DNA from: Hortaea werneckii
Taxonomy: Eukaryota; Ascomycota; Dothideomycetes; Mycosphaerellales; Teratosphaeriaceae
Assembly: GCA_037044905.1 (NCBI GenBank)
Contig: JBAOKB010000071.1
Span: 868,001-932,000, forward strand
Direction of reading: 5' to 3'
Length of the DNA: 64,000 nt
Part shown: piece after piece, positions 12,701 to 21,894 of the stretch
Layout of the letters: every line of letters starts with the position of its first letter
Numbering within the stretch: position 1 is the first letter of the stretch
Program-made: the position numbers and the translations under genes
The notes under the pieces: generated by a model
Databases searched by the model: none
The model's input: only the letters and a program-made list of their open reading frames with translations
Told to the model about the DNA's origin: nothing

Positions 12701-13890
12701 GTGACAAAGTGGAGACAGCCCGTTGTGTAGCCATCTCCTCGAAACTCGTCTCCCGCGGTCAAACCATCCACACCATCGCGGGACTCAAACGAAAAGAATT
12801 CGCCCTCGACGCTTTAGGTCCCTTACAATCCCGCCACGGCAGAACCTCCGCTCTCCTCATCGACGGCCAAAGCCTCGCCCTCTACCTCTCCCACCACAAA
12901 GAAGACTTCATCTCCACCGCCGTGCGTCTCCCCGCCGTGATCGCCTGTCGCTGCTCCCCAACCCAAAAAGCCGACCTGGCCCTGCTCATCCGCGCCTGGA
13001 CCCGCAAACGCGTCGCCTGCATCGGCGACGGCGGCAACGACGTGTCCATGATCCAAGCGGCGGACGTCGGCCTCGGCATCGTCGGCAAAGAAGGCCGACA
13101 AGCCTCCCTCGCCGCCGACTTCTCCCTCACCCAGTTCGCGCACATCACCAAACTCCTCGTCTGGCACGGCCGCAACTCCTACAAACGCTCCGCCAAACTC
13201 GCCCTCTTCGTCATGCACCGCGGCCTCATCGCCGCCGTCGCCCAGGCCGTCTTCTCCGTCTCCTTCGGCGGCGAGCCCATCGCCCTCTACCGCGACTGGC
13301 TCCTCGTCGGCTACGCGACCATCTACACCATGGCGCCCGTCTTCTCCCTCGTCCTCGACCGCGACGTCGACGAGCCCCTCGCCATCCTCTACCCGGAACT
13401 CTACCGCGAACTCACTCACTCCCCCTCCTCCTCCCGTCCCCTCTCCTGGCGCGCCTTCTTCATCTGGACCGCCATCTCCCTCTACCAAGGCATCGTCCTG
13501 CAACTGGGCTCCGCCCTGCTCGTCCCGGGCTCCTCCTGGGCCGCCGCCCCTTCCACAGCCGACTCCCCCGACCCCGCCTCCCGCGCCGGCGTCCGCCACA
13601 TGATCGCCCTCTCCTACTCCGCCCTCCTCGCCACCGAACTCCTCATGGTCGCCTGCGAAGTCACCACCTGGCACTGGATCATGCTCGTCTCCCTCCTCGT
13701 CACCGCGGGGTCCTATGTCGCTAGTATTCCTTTCCTCGGGGATTACTTTGATCTGCGGTTTTTTACGCAGGTGGGGTTTTGGTGGCGGTTCGCGATTCTG
13801 GTCGCGGTTGCGGTGGGTCCGGTTTGGGTCGCTAAGGCGGTGGGGAGGAGGGTTAGGCCTAGTGGGTGGAGGAAGGTTAGGGGGGTTTAG
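9793..13890 (+). CDS. NEO1: P4-type phospholipid flippase, Neo1 class
   Basis: Predicted aminophospholipid flippase of Golgi/endosome membranes, moving lipid from the lumenal to the cytosolic leaflet. A single 1365-residue open frame. After an acidic disordered N-terminus the entry motif PRTLWNEFNFFFNLYFLLVA leads into the membrane domain. DGET is near residue 450 (the actuator-domain motif of P4 pumps), the phosphorylated Asp in DKTGTLT is near 667, TGDK near 969 and GDGGNDVSM near 1078, followed by a C-terminal group of membrane segments. The FNFFFNLYFLLVALSQ and VHRDRRSITL-like blocks favour Neo1/ATP9A over the Drs2/Dnf classes. Two low-complexity insertions (near 270-340 and 375-440) interrupt the actuator region. 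Length is somewhat above yeast Neo1 because of these. No frame lesions, in contrast to neighbouring SEC16. Confidence 0.93.
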   Translation: MAAPYRNQYHHSLAHPDAYSDDEDDLELDNLDPVTALTPDPNRRSHDWGRRLPPRILQRFAAARRRPREEDEERLVGDGGEGAGAEETEEGAHKRERSDADVDAPLLADDEAGAEQDSLNAAGRPPRRKGLLSRLLALGRSRGGAISLPESSRADGSDDDDDLSSSTRTLSVGRLAPSSSLPPTKYPANAISNAKYSPASFLPRTLWNEFNFFFNLYFLLVALSQVIPALRIGYLSTYVAPLAFVLCVTLGKEAYDDIQRRRRDGEANGEIYRVLRFEEHRAEDAEWAGRNGGASKKKTGKGKRGKRRQASQEDDEHDRLADVEREEQDTEDVETPTASFVEVNKPSKDLKVGDVVVLGKDQRVPADVVILKSFSTETEKLPAYDPAPTPSKSTTPSAGEGSLLEIEGQPDPPDSELQTEAANALPLSDKTTTPDPSAGGEAFIRTDQLDGETDWKLRLATPLAQTLPPSEYPRLRLTAGKPDRRVNDFVGNVELLTRPHWSGQHTEGIEHSLPLTIDNTAWANTVLASSTTVYAVVVYTGPQTRAALGTSASRSKTGLLELEINSLTKVLCFLTAALSAALVVGHHIYTADFTNAHPGNARPWYLNALRFLILFSTIVPISLRVNLDMGKSVYAYFIHRDQGIPGTVVRTSTIPEELGRIEYLLSDKTGTLTRNEMEMKKCHVGTVGYGGEAMEEVRGFVQAAFDGFGGNAQEGRLWTPSVGLDDSTQTASGTRTRREIATRVRDMVLALGVCHSVTPTMEEDPDTGEVSTSYQASSPDEIAIVQWTAAVGLQVSHRDRRSITLTSTFTGQVVVRVEILNIFPFTSESKRMGIIARFCKHADRAKISEGDDEIVFFQKGADTVMSSIVVANDWLDEETGNMAREGLRTLVVGRKNLTQETCEAFKQAYQEASLSMTGRDAAMARVVKLHLEQDLDLLGITGVEDKLQPNVKASLELLRNAGIKIWMLTGDKVETARCVAISSKLVSRGQTIHTIAGLKRKEFALDALGPLQSRHGRTSALLIDGQSLALYLSHHKEDFISTAVRLPAVIACRCSPTQKADLALLIRAWTRKRVACIGDGGNDVSMIQAADVGLGIVGKEGRQASLAADFSLTQFAHITKLLVWHGRNSYKRSAKLALFVMHRGLIAAVAQAVFSVSFGGEPIALYRDWLLVGYATIYTMAPVFSLVLDRDVDEPLAILYPELYRELTHSPSSSRPLSWRAFFIWTAISLYQGIVLQLGSALLVPGSSWAAAPSTADSPDPASRAGVRHMIALSYSALLATELLMVACEVTTWHWIMLVSLLVTAGSYVASIPFLGDYFDLRFFTQVGFWWRFAILVAVAVGPVWVAKAVGRRVRPSGWRKVRGV

Positions 13891-14777
13891 AGTTTTTTTT
13901 CTTTCTCTTTTTTTCCCCCCCACCTCTCCCTCTGCTTTTTTTGGTGGTCGTCGTGGTGTTGGGGAAGGAGGTGCAGGGGCTTAGTGGCGCGGGGGAGGGG
14001 GGGGCGTTGTGTATTCTATGTGTGGATAGGTGTAATGCGAGGAAGTCCCCCAACATCCCCTCTGTTGGTCCTCTTGTCCCCCTTTTTTTCTGGTGCCTTT
14101 TTGTTCGCGATAGATACGGGAAATACAGTACAACTTTTCTTTACGCAATCATTATTATCCTTTTTCCTTTCTTTTTTTTTGGGGTGATCCTCTATTTGGA
14201 GCTTTTCTCCTAACCTTCTTCTCTGTCCTATATACTTTATACTACCTAGGTATCGGGAGCAGAGAATGTTTCGGCAACCCCCGGCTCTAAGCCCGGACTT
14301 TGTGCCCTTACAGAGTACTTGCTTAGGGAGGGAAAAATAAGAAAAAAGAATAATGGGGCTCTTTTCTTTGCGACGTGCTAAATCGTTCCTATTTCGTCTG
14401 TCTACCTAAGATAGTAAAAGGAGTACCGTGGGAGGTTATTGTGTGTACACGGGGCTTTGTTTCATGCTGCGACGATCGTCCACGTCCCCTGCATCCGGAT
14501 TTCGGAACCAATTCCGCTTATTGACCTTCAACTTCCCCTTCCGAAGCTTCGTGAGCTTGGGAGACTGATCTAAGGTTCGAGAACACAATTGAGGGAGGTT
14601 GCTGGTGTTTTGCATGAACATATTACTACATTCGATTATTGAAATTAACACGAGACTCACGATTTGACGTATCAACGCGGAATGGCCCGTCCGTCTTCTT
14701 TTCACCGATAGACAACCTCCACACCTCCACCTTCTCGAAGAATATACATAGCTCTCAATACCTCTCACGGGTAAGGG
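13891..14777. other. Intergenic: NEO1 3' end and APC transporter leader
   Basis: About 890 bp. The first 330 bp after the NEO1 stop are rich in T and C runs, as is common in fungal 3' flanks. The rest is the upstream region of the transporter at 14778. Frames are short and show no family resemblance. Confidence 0.6.
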
Positions 14778-16727
14778 ATGCCCTCCACCCACCGTCCCGA
14801 AATGGTCCAGCAACAATATCAACACCCACCTTCCGCCCTCCACCCTCCCCGCGACAGCCTCGAACTCGCCTCCCTCGCCTCCTCCGACCATAACGACCAA
14901 CCCGACCACGACTCCTCCCCCTCCTCCCCCAGTGGTCCCCCTTCTAGCCGCAAACTCTCGTTCTCCTCCTCCAACAACGACCCCGAAGATCCCCAACGCT
15001 CCCGTCCCACCGGCCGCACCTACTCCATCTCCAGCGCCTTCGACTTCAACCCCACCCTCTTCCCGCTCTCCTCCTCCGCCCCGGGCGGCGGCAGCGCTGG
15101 CGCTTCCGGCTCCGGCGCCGGCTACACGCCCCTCGGCGCTCCCGGCGCCACCGCCGGCCCCGGCTCCAGCGACCCCTCCTCCTCGCTCGAGAGGAACAAA
15201 TCCCTCACCTACCTCAACGGCCTCTCCCTCGTCATCGGCCTCATCATCGGCTCCGGCATCTTCTCCTCCCCGGCCTCCGTCACCTCCAACGCCGGCTCCC
15301 CCGCCGCTTCCCTGCTCATCTGGCTCGTCTCCGGCCTCTTAGCCTGGACGGGCGCGGCGAGCTATGCCGAGCTCGGCGGCGCTATCCCGCTTAATGGCGG
15401 GCCTCAGGTTTATCTTGCGAAGATCTTCGGGGAGTGGGCGGGGTTCCTGTTTACCTGGTGTGCGGTTACGGTGTTGAAACCCGGGTCGGCGGCTATTATT
15501 GCGATTATTTTTGGGGAATATGTCGTCCGGGCTTTTGGGGGCGCGGTCGGGGAGGAAGCGGGTTCCGGGCAGTGGGTTCATAAGGGGGTTGCGTTCCTTG
15601 GGCTCTTGGTCGTTACGGGACTGAATTGTGTGAGTACGAAGTTGGGGGCACGGACGAGTGATCTGTTCATGTTTTTGAAGTTTGTGGGGCTTTTGGCTAT
15701 TACGGGATTAGGGACTGTGGTTGCTTTCACGGGGTGGAGTTATGATAAAGAGGGTTTGGCGACGGCGTGGCGTCATACGAACTGGTTTGAGGGGACTTCC
15801 ACTTCGACTTCGCAGTGGGCTGTGGCGCTTTATGCGGGTCTCTGGGCTTTCGATGGTTGGGATAATACGAATTATGTCGTCGGCGAGATGAAACGTCCGG
15901 GCAAGGACCTCCCCAGGGTTATCCATACTTCGCTCCCGATGGTTATCATTGCCTACCTCCTCGCCAACCTCGCCTATGTCTTTGTCCTCCCCACCGACAT
16001 CATCAACAGCTCCAACACCGTCGCTGTCGCGTTCGGCCAAACCGTCTTAGGACCCATCGGCTCGCTCGTCCTCGCCCTCGTCGTCTCGGGATCCTGCTTC
16101 GGCGCCCTCAACGCCACCACCTTCACCGCCGGCCGCCTCATCTACAGCGCCGGCAGGGAAAACTACATCCCCTCGCTCTTCGGCTCCATCGGCCTCACCT
16201 CCTCCTCTACTCACCACCACCAACCCTCCCGCCTCTCCCCCTCCAATAATTCCAAACTCTCCTCCCGCCTCCTCGCCCTCATCTCCGACTCCCGGCCCGA
16301 CCACCCCCCCTCCTTCTTCGCCACCCCCATCCCCGCCCTCCTCCTCAACCTCTCCCTCACCGCCCTCTACATCGCCCTCGGCGACTTCACCACCCTCACC
16401 ACCTTCTACGGCGTGGCCTCCTACCTCTTCTACTTCGCCTCCGTCCTCGGCCTCCTCATCCTCCGCGTCAAGGAACCCGACCTCCCGCGCCCTTACAGAT
16501 GCTGGATCCTCACCCCCGTCGTCTTCTGCTGTGTTAGTTTGTTCCTGCTTACGAGGGCCATTTTCGCGAAGCCCCTTCAGGCGCTGGTTGTTTTTGGGTT
16601 TATGGCTGTTGGGATGGGGGCTTTTTGGTGGAGGTTTGGCAGGGGGAGGGGGGTGTCGGGACGGAGGGTTAGGGAGGCGGATGGGGGGGCGGAGTGGTGG
16701 AGGTTTTGGAGGTGGGGGAGGGGTTGA
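14778..16727 (+). CDS. APC-superfamily amino acid transporter (LAT/Mup1-like)
   Basis: Plasma-membrane amino acid permease of the L-type (SLC7-like) branch, which in fungi includes the methionine permeases Mup1/Mup3. Single open frame of 649 residues. A Ser/Pro/Gly-rich tail of about 135 residues precedes TM1, which carries LVIGLIIGSGIFSSPASV, the Gly-rich substrate-binding signature of APC transporters. It is followed by GGAIPLNGGPQVYLAKIFGE, WAFDGWDNTNYVVGEMKRP and SGSCFGALNATTFTAGRLIY, all conserved positions of the family, with about 12 hydrophobic segments in total. A loop rich in Ser/His/Asn (near 475-510) is probably species-specific. Met 9 is an alternative start. Substrate is not deducible. 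The next gene downstream is unrelated. Confidence 0.87.
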   Translation: MPSTHRPEMVQQQYQHPPSALHPPRDSLELASLASSDHNDQPDHDSSPSSPSGPPSSRKLSFSSSNNDPEDPQRSRPTGRTYSISSAFDFNPTLFPLSSSAPGGGSAGASGSGAGYTPLGAPGATAGPGSSDPSSSLERNKSLTYLNGLSLVIGLIIGSGIFSSPASVTSNAGSPAASLLIWLVSGLLAWTGAASYAELGGAIPLNGGPQVYLAKIFGEWAGFLFTWCAVTVLKPGSAAIIAIIFGEYVVRAFGGAVGEEAGSGQWVHKGVAFLGLLVVTGLNCVSTKLGARTSDLFMFLKFVGLLAITGLGTVVAFTGWSYDKEGLATAWRHTNWFEGTSTSTSQWAVALYAGLWAFDGWDNTNYVVGEMKRPGKDLPRVIHTSLPMVIIAYLLANLAYVFVLPTDIINSSNTVAVAFGQTVLGPIGSLVLALVVSGSCFGALNATTFTAGRLIYSAGRENYIPSLFGSIGLTSSSTHHHQPSRLSPSNNSKLSSRLLALISDSRPDHPPSFFATPIPALLLNLSLTALYIALGDFTTLTTFYGVASYLFYFASVLGLLILRVKEPDLPRPYRCWILTPVVFCCVSLFLLTRAIFAKPLQALVVFGFMAVGMGAFWWRFGRGRGVSGRRVREADGGAEWWRFWRWGRG

Positions 16728-17728
16728 TTTTTGCTTGTTGGGATTGGTTAGATGGTATGGGTGGATGGGAATTGGTTTTTGCGAGGTGTTGTTTCTTGTA
16801 CTTTTGTGATACCCCTTCTTGCTTTTTTTCCATCTTCTCTCTCTTTTTTTTTTTTTTTTCCTCTTGTCTTTTCTTTTTTTACATCCTCGATTTCGCGCCT
16901 TTGTTTTCTCGCCCATTCTTTTTTTGAACCATTTTTTTTTAATCTTATCTTTTTTGTTCATATTTTGTGTTTTCCATTTTCGCTATCTATGCTCTAAAGT
17001 CGCAACTCTGCATTTCGTCGTCTGATTAGGCGACTGGGGCTCTGATTTATCGCAGGGAAATATGGATGTTACGGCCGCCTTTTGATGGCAAGGACGTGGT
17101 TTGGCAGCGGGCGTGGGTAACGACATGCGGAAAACGCTCAGGAGCGATGTGCGCCTACTCTACATGCCTCCCTTCCTTCTCTTACTTTCCTTATTCATCA
17201 CGATCTTCATTTTGCTTCTTTCATAACGCTCACCTGCGCCTGAGTACTGACTCAATTGAGATTTCCAGCAACATTCGCAGGATACTGCATCAAGCTCGAA
17301 ACACGGTAGACCTAGTATGCAGAAACATGATGTTTCGAAGGTTTCCACCCTTAATCCGAACTCTACTGCATTCCCCGAACTCTTTTGCATTACTCGCATC
17401 TACCACGACCAAAGCCATCGACACGTTTGAGGCAAAGAAAGTCAAGTGCTGTCGTCAACGGTATTCGGCCCATCTTGGAAAATCACAGTCACTGCTAAAG
17501 ACCCTCTTCCTGGCTGCAACTTTTCTTTCCTGTAACTCTTCATCTACACATACCTTTGGTTGACTTCCAACTCTAGGTTTGAGAAGTATACCTGATATAC
17601 TCACCAGCAAAGTTCACCAGCCAACTTCGCAAACCATCTCCACCAACTAACTTCAGCATCCCGACCCAGCATCCAATTCCACCATCTCGGCTCACCTCTG
17701 ATCAAAGCCTCACCGCCTAAATCTCACC
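16728..17728. other. Intergenic with pyrimidine-rich tract; leader of RING-like gene
   Basis: About 1 kb. From 16800 to 16990 the plus strand is dominated by T runs with some C, consistent with the transporter 3' flank. From about 17570 it becomes a CT- and CA-rich leader typical of fungal 5' UTRs. A 165-codon frame at 17066-17563 lacks any recognisable motif and is judged accidental. Confidence 0.55.
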
Positions 17729-17806
17729 ATGGAGCACTCCCAGCAGCAACTCGGAAATGGCAACAACACAGACCTCCCCGAGTGGTCTACTTCGCCAACA
17801 TGTTAG
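17729..17806 (+). promoter_or_regulatory. Upstream ORF (25 codons) overlapping the RING-like gene start
   Basis: The first ATG after the CT-rich leader lies in a good context (ACCATGG) but opens a 25-codon frame, MEHSQQQLGN onward, that ends in TAG at 17804-17806, just past the first in-frame ATG of the main coding region (17800). The upstream frame is out of phase with the main frame. Scanning ribosomes would have to leak past or reinitiate to make the RING-like protein, so this could lower its translation. A single-base sequence error joining the two frames is the alternative. Confidence 0.5.
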
Positions 17807-18756
17807 AAACCATGTCGGCCATGAACCTGGACGACGCATCCCAGGTAGACGATGGCGAGTGTCCCGTCTGCAGAGAGATATACGACAGCACATCCGTCCA
17901 ACCAATCCGGCTCTCCTGCTGTAGCAAGCCCGTATGTCGGGCCTGCGCTCTGACCTGGTTCGCTCCCGAGGACGACCATTCCAAGAGCTGTCCCCGCTGC
18001 AGGAGAGCCCTTTACCGCAGCACGGCGACCAATACGCCGGCTGACTACCCAGGCTTACAGCCACTTCCCGACCTCGTCGACTTGGATCCGGAGGACTACC
18101 ACCGCAGACAGCTGGCCATCGACAGCGCGCCGCTGTCCTGGGAGGAAAGCTTCGCGCTGCAGAGGACAGCACGACGCTTCCCACCCCATCCACTTTCCGC
18201 CCTCGACGGTGGATCCACCGCATTCTCCGGCTCCTTCGACCGTATCGCCCATCTCGTCCGAGGGGAGGACTTCGACTTCCTGAGCGGATCCCACCCCATC
18301 GAGCCCGAAGACGCCGAGAACGCCTTCGTCGTCCTACGCTGGCATCTCCGCCGCGACTGGCGTCCGCTGTGCAGCCCGGACGCGGAATGGCCGCTCGTGG
18401 ACGGTCTGCGCCAGATCCTACTCCATCCCGCTTCCGCCTGGGTTTTTGAGCAGATCACCCATTTCCTTGAGGTGATCGCGGATGGGGGTCATGGAGTCAG
18501 CATCCACTTGTTCGAGGAGTTTGCCTTGGCGCAGTTGCAGGGGAAGATGAGGGATGAGCTGAGACGGCTGTCGGTGGATGTAGATCTGCCGCGGGGTTTT
18601 TGGGATCTCGTGAAGGATATGTTGCGCTGTGCGGCCGACGCCATGTATGTGGGCAGATTGGTGCGGTGTTCGGATGATGAGATGGACGATGAGGGTGAGA
18701 TGTTGTATGAGTATGATCGGAGGCGGGATGAGGATATGGAGGTAGCGGTTCTGTGA
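17800..18756 (+). CDS. RING-like zinc-finger protein, possible E3 ubiquitin ligase
   Basis: 318 residues. The N-terminal 75 residues contain CPVC, then CCSKPVCRAC, then CPRC, the spacing of a RING finger. The usual Cys-x-His pair at ligands 3 and 4 reads C-C-S-K, so the canonical His is replaced by Lys and the second Cys may serve as ligand instead. The remaining 240 residues are acidic and resemble no family I know; they end in a very acidic tail (DEMDDEGEMLYEYDRRRDED). The frame is open upstream to a GTG at 17782, but the first ATG is 17800, with further Met codons at 17812 and 17821. Zinc-binding role likely; ligase activity and substrate inferred only from the fold. An AATAAA lies about 170 bp after the stop. 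Confidence 0.7.
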   Translation: MLETMSAMNLDDASQVDDGECPVCREIYDSTSVQPIRLSCCSKPVCRACALTWFAPEDDHSKSCPRCRRALYRSTATNTPADYPGLQPLPDLVDLDPEDYHRRQLAIDSAPLSWEESFALQRTARRFPPHPLSALDGGSTAFSGSFDRIAHLVRGEDFDFLSGSHPIEPEDAENAFVVLRWHLRRDWRPLCSPDAEWPLVDGLRQILLHPASAWVFEQITHFLEVIADGGHGVSIHLFEEFALAQLQGKMRDELRRLSVDVDLPRGFWDLVKDMLRCAADAMYVGRLVRCSDDEMDDEGEMLYEYDRRRDEDMEVAVL

Positions 18757-19127
18757 AGAAGGGGTCGTAACTAATGTTGAGCATGGCAGGCTGGAATCGC
18801 CTACGGAAGCTTCGGATTTCTTCTGGTTGCGCGTTTTACTTAGATTGATGCGAAGTGTAGTTGTATCAATGCAAGCTGAATCGAATCATTTTGTAAATGC
18901 AAGCAATGTCATAGTTCAGAGCAATAAATTATTCGTAACGACAGTGGCGCGCCGAAACGGCAATGCAAATCACGTGGCCGTTAAGCGGCATGGCAGAACC
19001 AAATGAGCGTCCATATCGGTCATGCCCTCCTCGTTACAATCTGCCCATCCTATCAATGCTTTTCGTTTTTCAGCACCGGGCGCAGCCGGATACCCACCTG
19101 CCCTCATCGGCCCACTGGCCTTGGTGA
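18757..19127. other. Convergent 3' flanks of RING-like and GH7 genes
   Basis: 370 bp between two genes that end facing each other. AT-rich middle part with AATAAA near 18922 that could serve plus-strand polyadenylation. Nothing else seen. Confidence 0.5.
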
Positions 19128-20550
19128 CTACTTGTAAGTCGAGCCGATCGTACCAAACTTGATGTTCGAGAAGACGACGTTCGAGTTGGGATACTTGCTC
19201 TCAACCTCGCTCGGGTTGCCGCTGGTGGTGGGGCAAGTTCCACGAGCAGCTCCGGGCGCGGTCGAAGTCTCGGGGTAGGTGCAGTCGAGCCAGCGCATGC
19301 CAGCGGTGTAGTCGTCCTGCAAGCCGAAGTTAGTTCATCTACATTCATGCATGCTCGGGAGGTTGTATGAGAATGTCGTCACATACCCAGATAGACATAA
19401 CAAGGACCATGCCAGCATCAAGAGCCTTGCTGAAGCCGGAAAAGCCACCCGCCTCCTTAAACTTGTTCCTATCGCCCGTGAGCTGCTTTTGCTGATCGCA
19501 AAAGCCGGGGGTGATGTCTTTGGTCTTGCTGAGACCGGAGAGGTTTGTGTCGGCTTGTTGGATCACCTTGCCGTTCTGAACGTAAAGGCGGCGGATAGCA
19601 CTGAGTGTACCCGCGTCGGTACCGTCGTTTGTGATGAATTGGGTCACGACGGTCATCTTCTGCTGAGTGTTCAGAGTGTTGGAGCTGCCAGGTCCGTAGT
19701 AGGTCTTGTTGCCCCATCTGTAAGGGTTGAAGTCACAACCATCCTTGTCGCAGTAGGCGCTGTAACGCTGGTCTCCGACGCCACAAGTGGAAGCGCTCGT
19801 GCATGGCCCGTCCGTGGTGCATGGGTGAGGAGTCAATGCATTGGAGATGGAGTTGGCTTCCCAAATGTCCATCTCGGTACAGCATGACCCAACGCTTCCA
19901 GTGCCCGAGTTGGCATCGCCTGAAGAAGGGGTCCACCCCTGTACGTTGGCCTTGCCACTGATGAACTTCAGGTCTTGCGGACATTGCGCATCGCAGTATC
20001 CAGTTCCATACTTGGCACCGGCCTTGTTGGTAGGGAACTTGGACAGTCCGCCATCTGCATCCATCTTGACAAAGTAGAGAGCGCCATTGAGGCCGCAAGG
20101 GAGGTTCGAGACGTCGACGTCGAAGGTGAATTCTCGGTTCTTCAGGTAAAACATCTCGTACTTGTCGCCATTGGCCAGGTACACTCGTGAGCCGACATTG
20201 CTTCCAGTCTTGAGCTTCAGATTGAGTGAAGTGCCAGTGCTGGTGATGCCGTATGTACCAGAATAATCGGCACCATCCAGAGCGCAGTTGTTAGCGCAGG
20301 TCGTGGGGTCAGGGCAGAGCGAGGTATCCCATTTGTTGCCAGTGTAGCAATTGGTATACCCGCTGGTGGTGTGCAGCCAACGCCAGTTTGCATCAAGAAC
20401 AACAGCAGTGTTCTGCTTCGTGCAACCGCTCGCAGTGCATTTCTGGTAGCTAAGAGCCGGGTGGTTCTCTGCCGTGTTGGTGCCAACTTGCTGTGCTGCT
20501 GCACGCAGTGCCAGACCAAGTGAGATAAACTTAAGAGTAGAAAGACTCAT
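19128..20550 (-). CDS. GH7 cellobiohydrolase, secreted, without cellulose-binding module
   Basis: Secreted enzyme that cleaves cellulose, most likely cellobiohydrolase I type. Exon 1 is 19387-20550 and exon 2 is 19128-19316; the 70-bp intron has a GTATGT donor and CTAAC before TTGCAG, giving 450 residues. A signal peptide (SLSTLKFISLGLALRAAAQ) precedes a mature QQVGTN start. The catalytic triad motif EMDIWEAN places the nucleophile at Glu226, Asp228 and the acid/base at Glu231. The many Cys residues (CTASGC, CALDGADYSGTYG, GYCDAQCP, SCCTEMD) match GH7 disulfides. It ends soon after GTIGSTYK, so the Ser/Thr linker and CBM1 of many GH7 enzymes are absent. Long loops such as the one before TYYGPGSSNTLN favour cellobiohydrolase over endoglucanase. 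Confidence 0.94.
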
Positions 20551-21894
20551 GGTAACAGGCTTCGCTTTGAAGGCAGGACAACTGGTGAATTGTTTGCTGG
20601 GTACTGCACATTAGGGGCGCGAACGAAGCGATCTTTTATAAACATTTTGTCTGCGCACTCTGGCGGAGAATCGTGCCGTCAAGCCTGTGCTATTGATTAC
20701 TCACCCTTAATACATATACTCACAAGACGAGGTAGAAGGTCGATCGTGCAGTTGACTAATGCATAGCAATATAGCGAGAGCAGAGAATGAAGGGGGCGAT
20801 CTGTCTCTCCTAGGCGCCTTCCCCAGTAAGCAAAGCGGGAAGACGCATGAGCGTGGTACCTGTCGAAATCGCGTGCATAGCAGACTGACCCAAGTGGAAG
20901 CTTCTCTGGAGGATTGTCAAGCGAAAGACACATGAGCAGCGTTGTTGGCGGCGATCAATTTTTCATTCCGAGAAGTTGGGCAGCAACCCAGAGAGGTGAT
21001 CATCAAATAGAGTGACCTCAATGGTCAGTGGCGAGATATCGTGGTGCCCTTCTCATCAGCCATAGGCTATGTAGAGTAGCTACACTCAACAGGCTAAGCA
21101 CGAGGCTTCGCAAATGCTAAGGTACGAGCAAGTCTAGTCCCTGACGGCTTTGTGTCTGGACCAATCAGACTCATTTTCCAGAACTATGCAGTCCTGAACA
21201 AGCACAAAAGGAACTGCAGTAGCGCTGGACGGCTATAATGTGGTCTGCGGCCCGGACCCAAACCCCATGGGGAAACACCTCGAGGCAGGGCAAGACGGGA
21301 TTCTTGGTTCGGTGGCTAGCGGTCTGCTTGCAGGCTGGAGAGAGCGGCACGGCGAACCGTGACTGCCCAGGTATTGCGGGTGACGGCGCAGTATTGTGCC
21401 ATTGAGTGAAACAACTCATCCGCGTATTGGCTGTCTGGCGCGCATCCATATTGCAGTCACGAGTTTCCCTCTATCATGCACCATGGTTGGAAGGGATGTT
21501 CTTGCTCCACTTTTTAAAAAGTGCAGTCGTAAATTGTCTGGCGCTACCCCGCGACTGCATGGGCAAGGCCAGATCCAATCAGACAACGCACCAACAGCAA
21601 ATGGAAACCGTCACTTATCCTCTCCTGGCATCACGCAATTAAGAGTATAGCGCTGCAGTGCGACCTGGAGGTGCTGGAGACTGTGTCGCGTGAAGTCCAA
21701 ATTGACTTGGCACGGAAAATTGCTTTGGCGAGGCGGAGGCGAGCCGAAGCTTTCGTTAGGCGAGGTCAAGGTACCTGCTTTCAGGCTGATCTTTGCCAGC
21801 TGTTTCGCTGCTCCGCACGAAAGGTTTGCGCGGTCCAATATAGCTGGACACCATGTATCGGTCGGCTAGAGCATCACATGCCACAACATCAAAG
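20551..21894. other. GH7 promoter region and flank; no gene seen
   Basis: About 1.3 kb upstream of the GH7 gene and downstream of the DUF2011-like gene. It contains a 16-bp perfect palindrome, CACTTTTTAAAAAGTG, at 21508-21523. Frames are short, overlapping and unrecognisable. Confidence 0.5.
20633..20640 (-). promoter_or_regulatory. TATA box of the GH7 gene
   Basis: TATAAAAG on the minus strand, about 83 bp upstream of the GH7 start codon, a normal position for a strong inducible fungal promoter. A GGCTAA motif, as bound by XlnR/Xyr1-type activators, lies on the plus strand at 21092-21097, about 540 bp upstream. That second assignment is weak because the motif is short. Confidence 0.5.

Noticed and set aside
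12823..13923. 366-codon minus-strand frame and a 333-codon alternative plus-strand frame (12723-13724) inside NEO1
   Set aside because: Both are Arg/Pro/Gly-rich shadows caused by strong C-ending codon use in the NEO1 3' half, and they lie over conserved P-type ATPase motifs.
16047..16961. 304-codon minus-strand frame opposite the APC transporter
   Set aside because: Lys/Pro-rich low-complexity translation of the complement of conserved membrane segments and the downstream T-rich tract; no domain.
17066..17563. 165-codon plus-strand frame upstream of the RING-like gene
   Set aside because: Composition looks random, no motif; more likely 5' flank of the RING-like gene.
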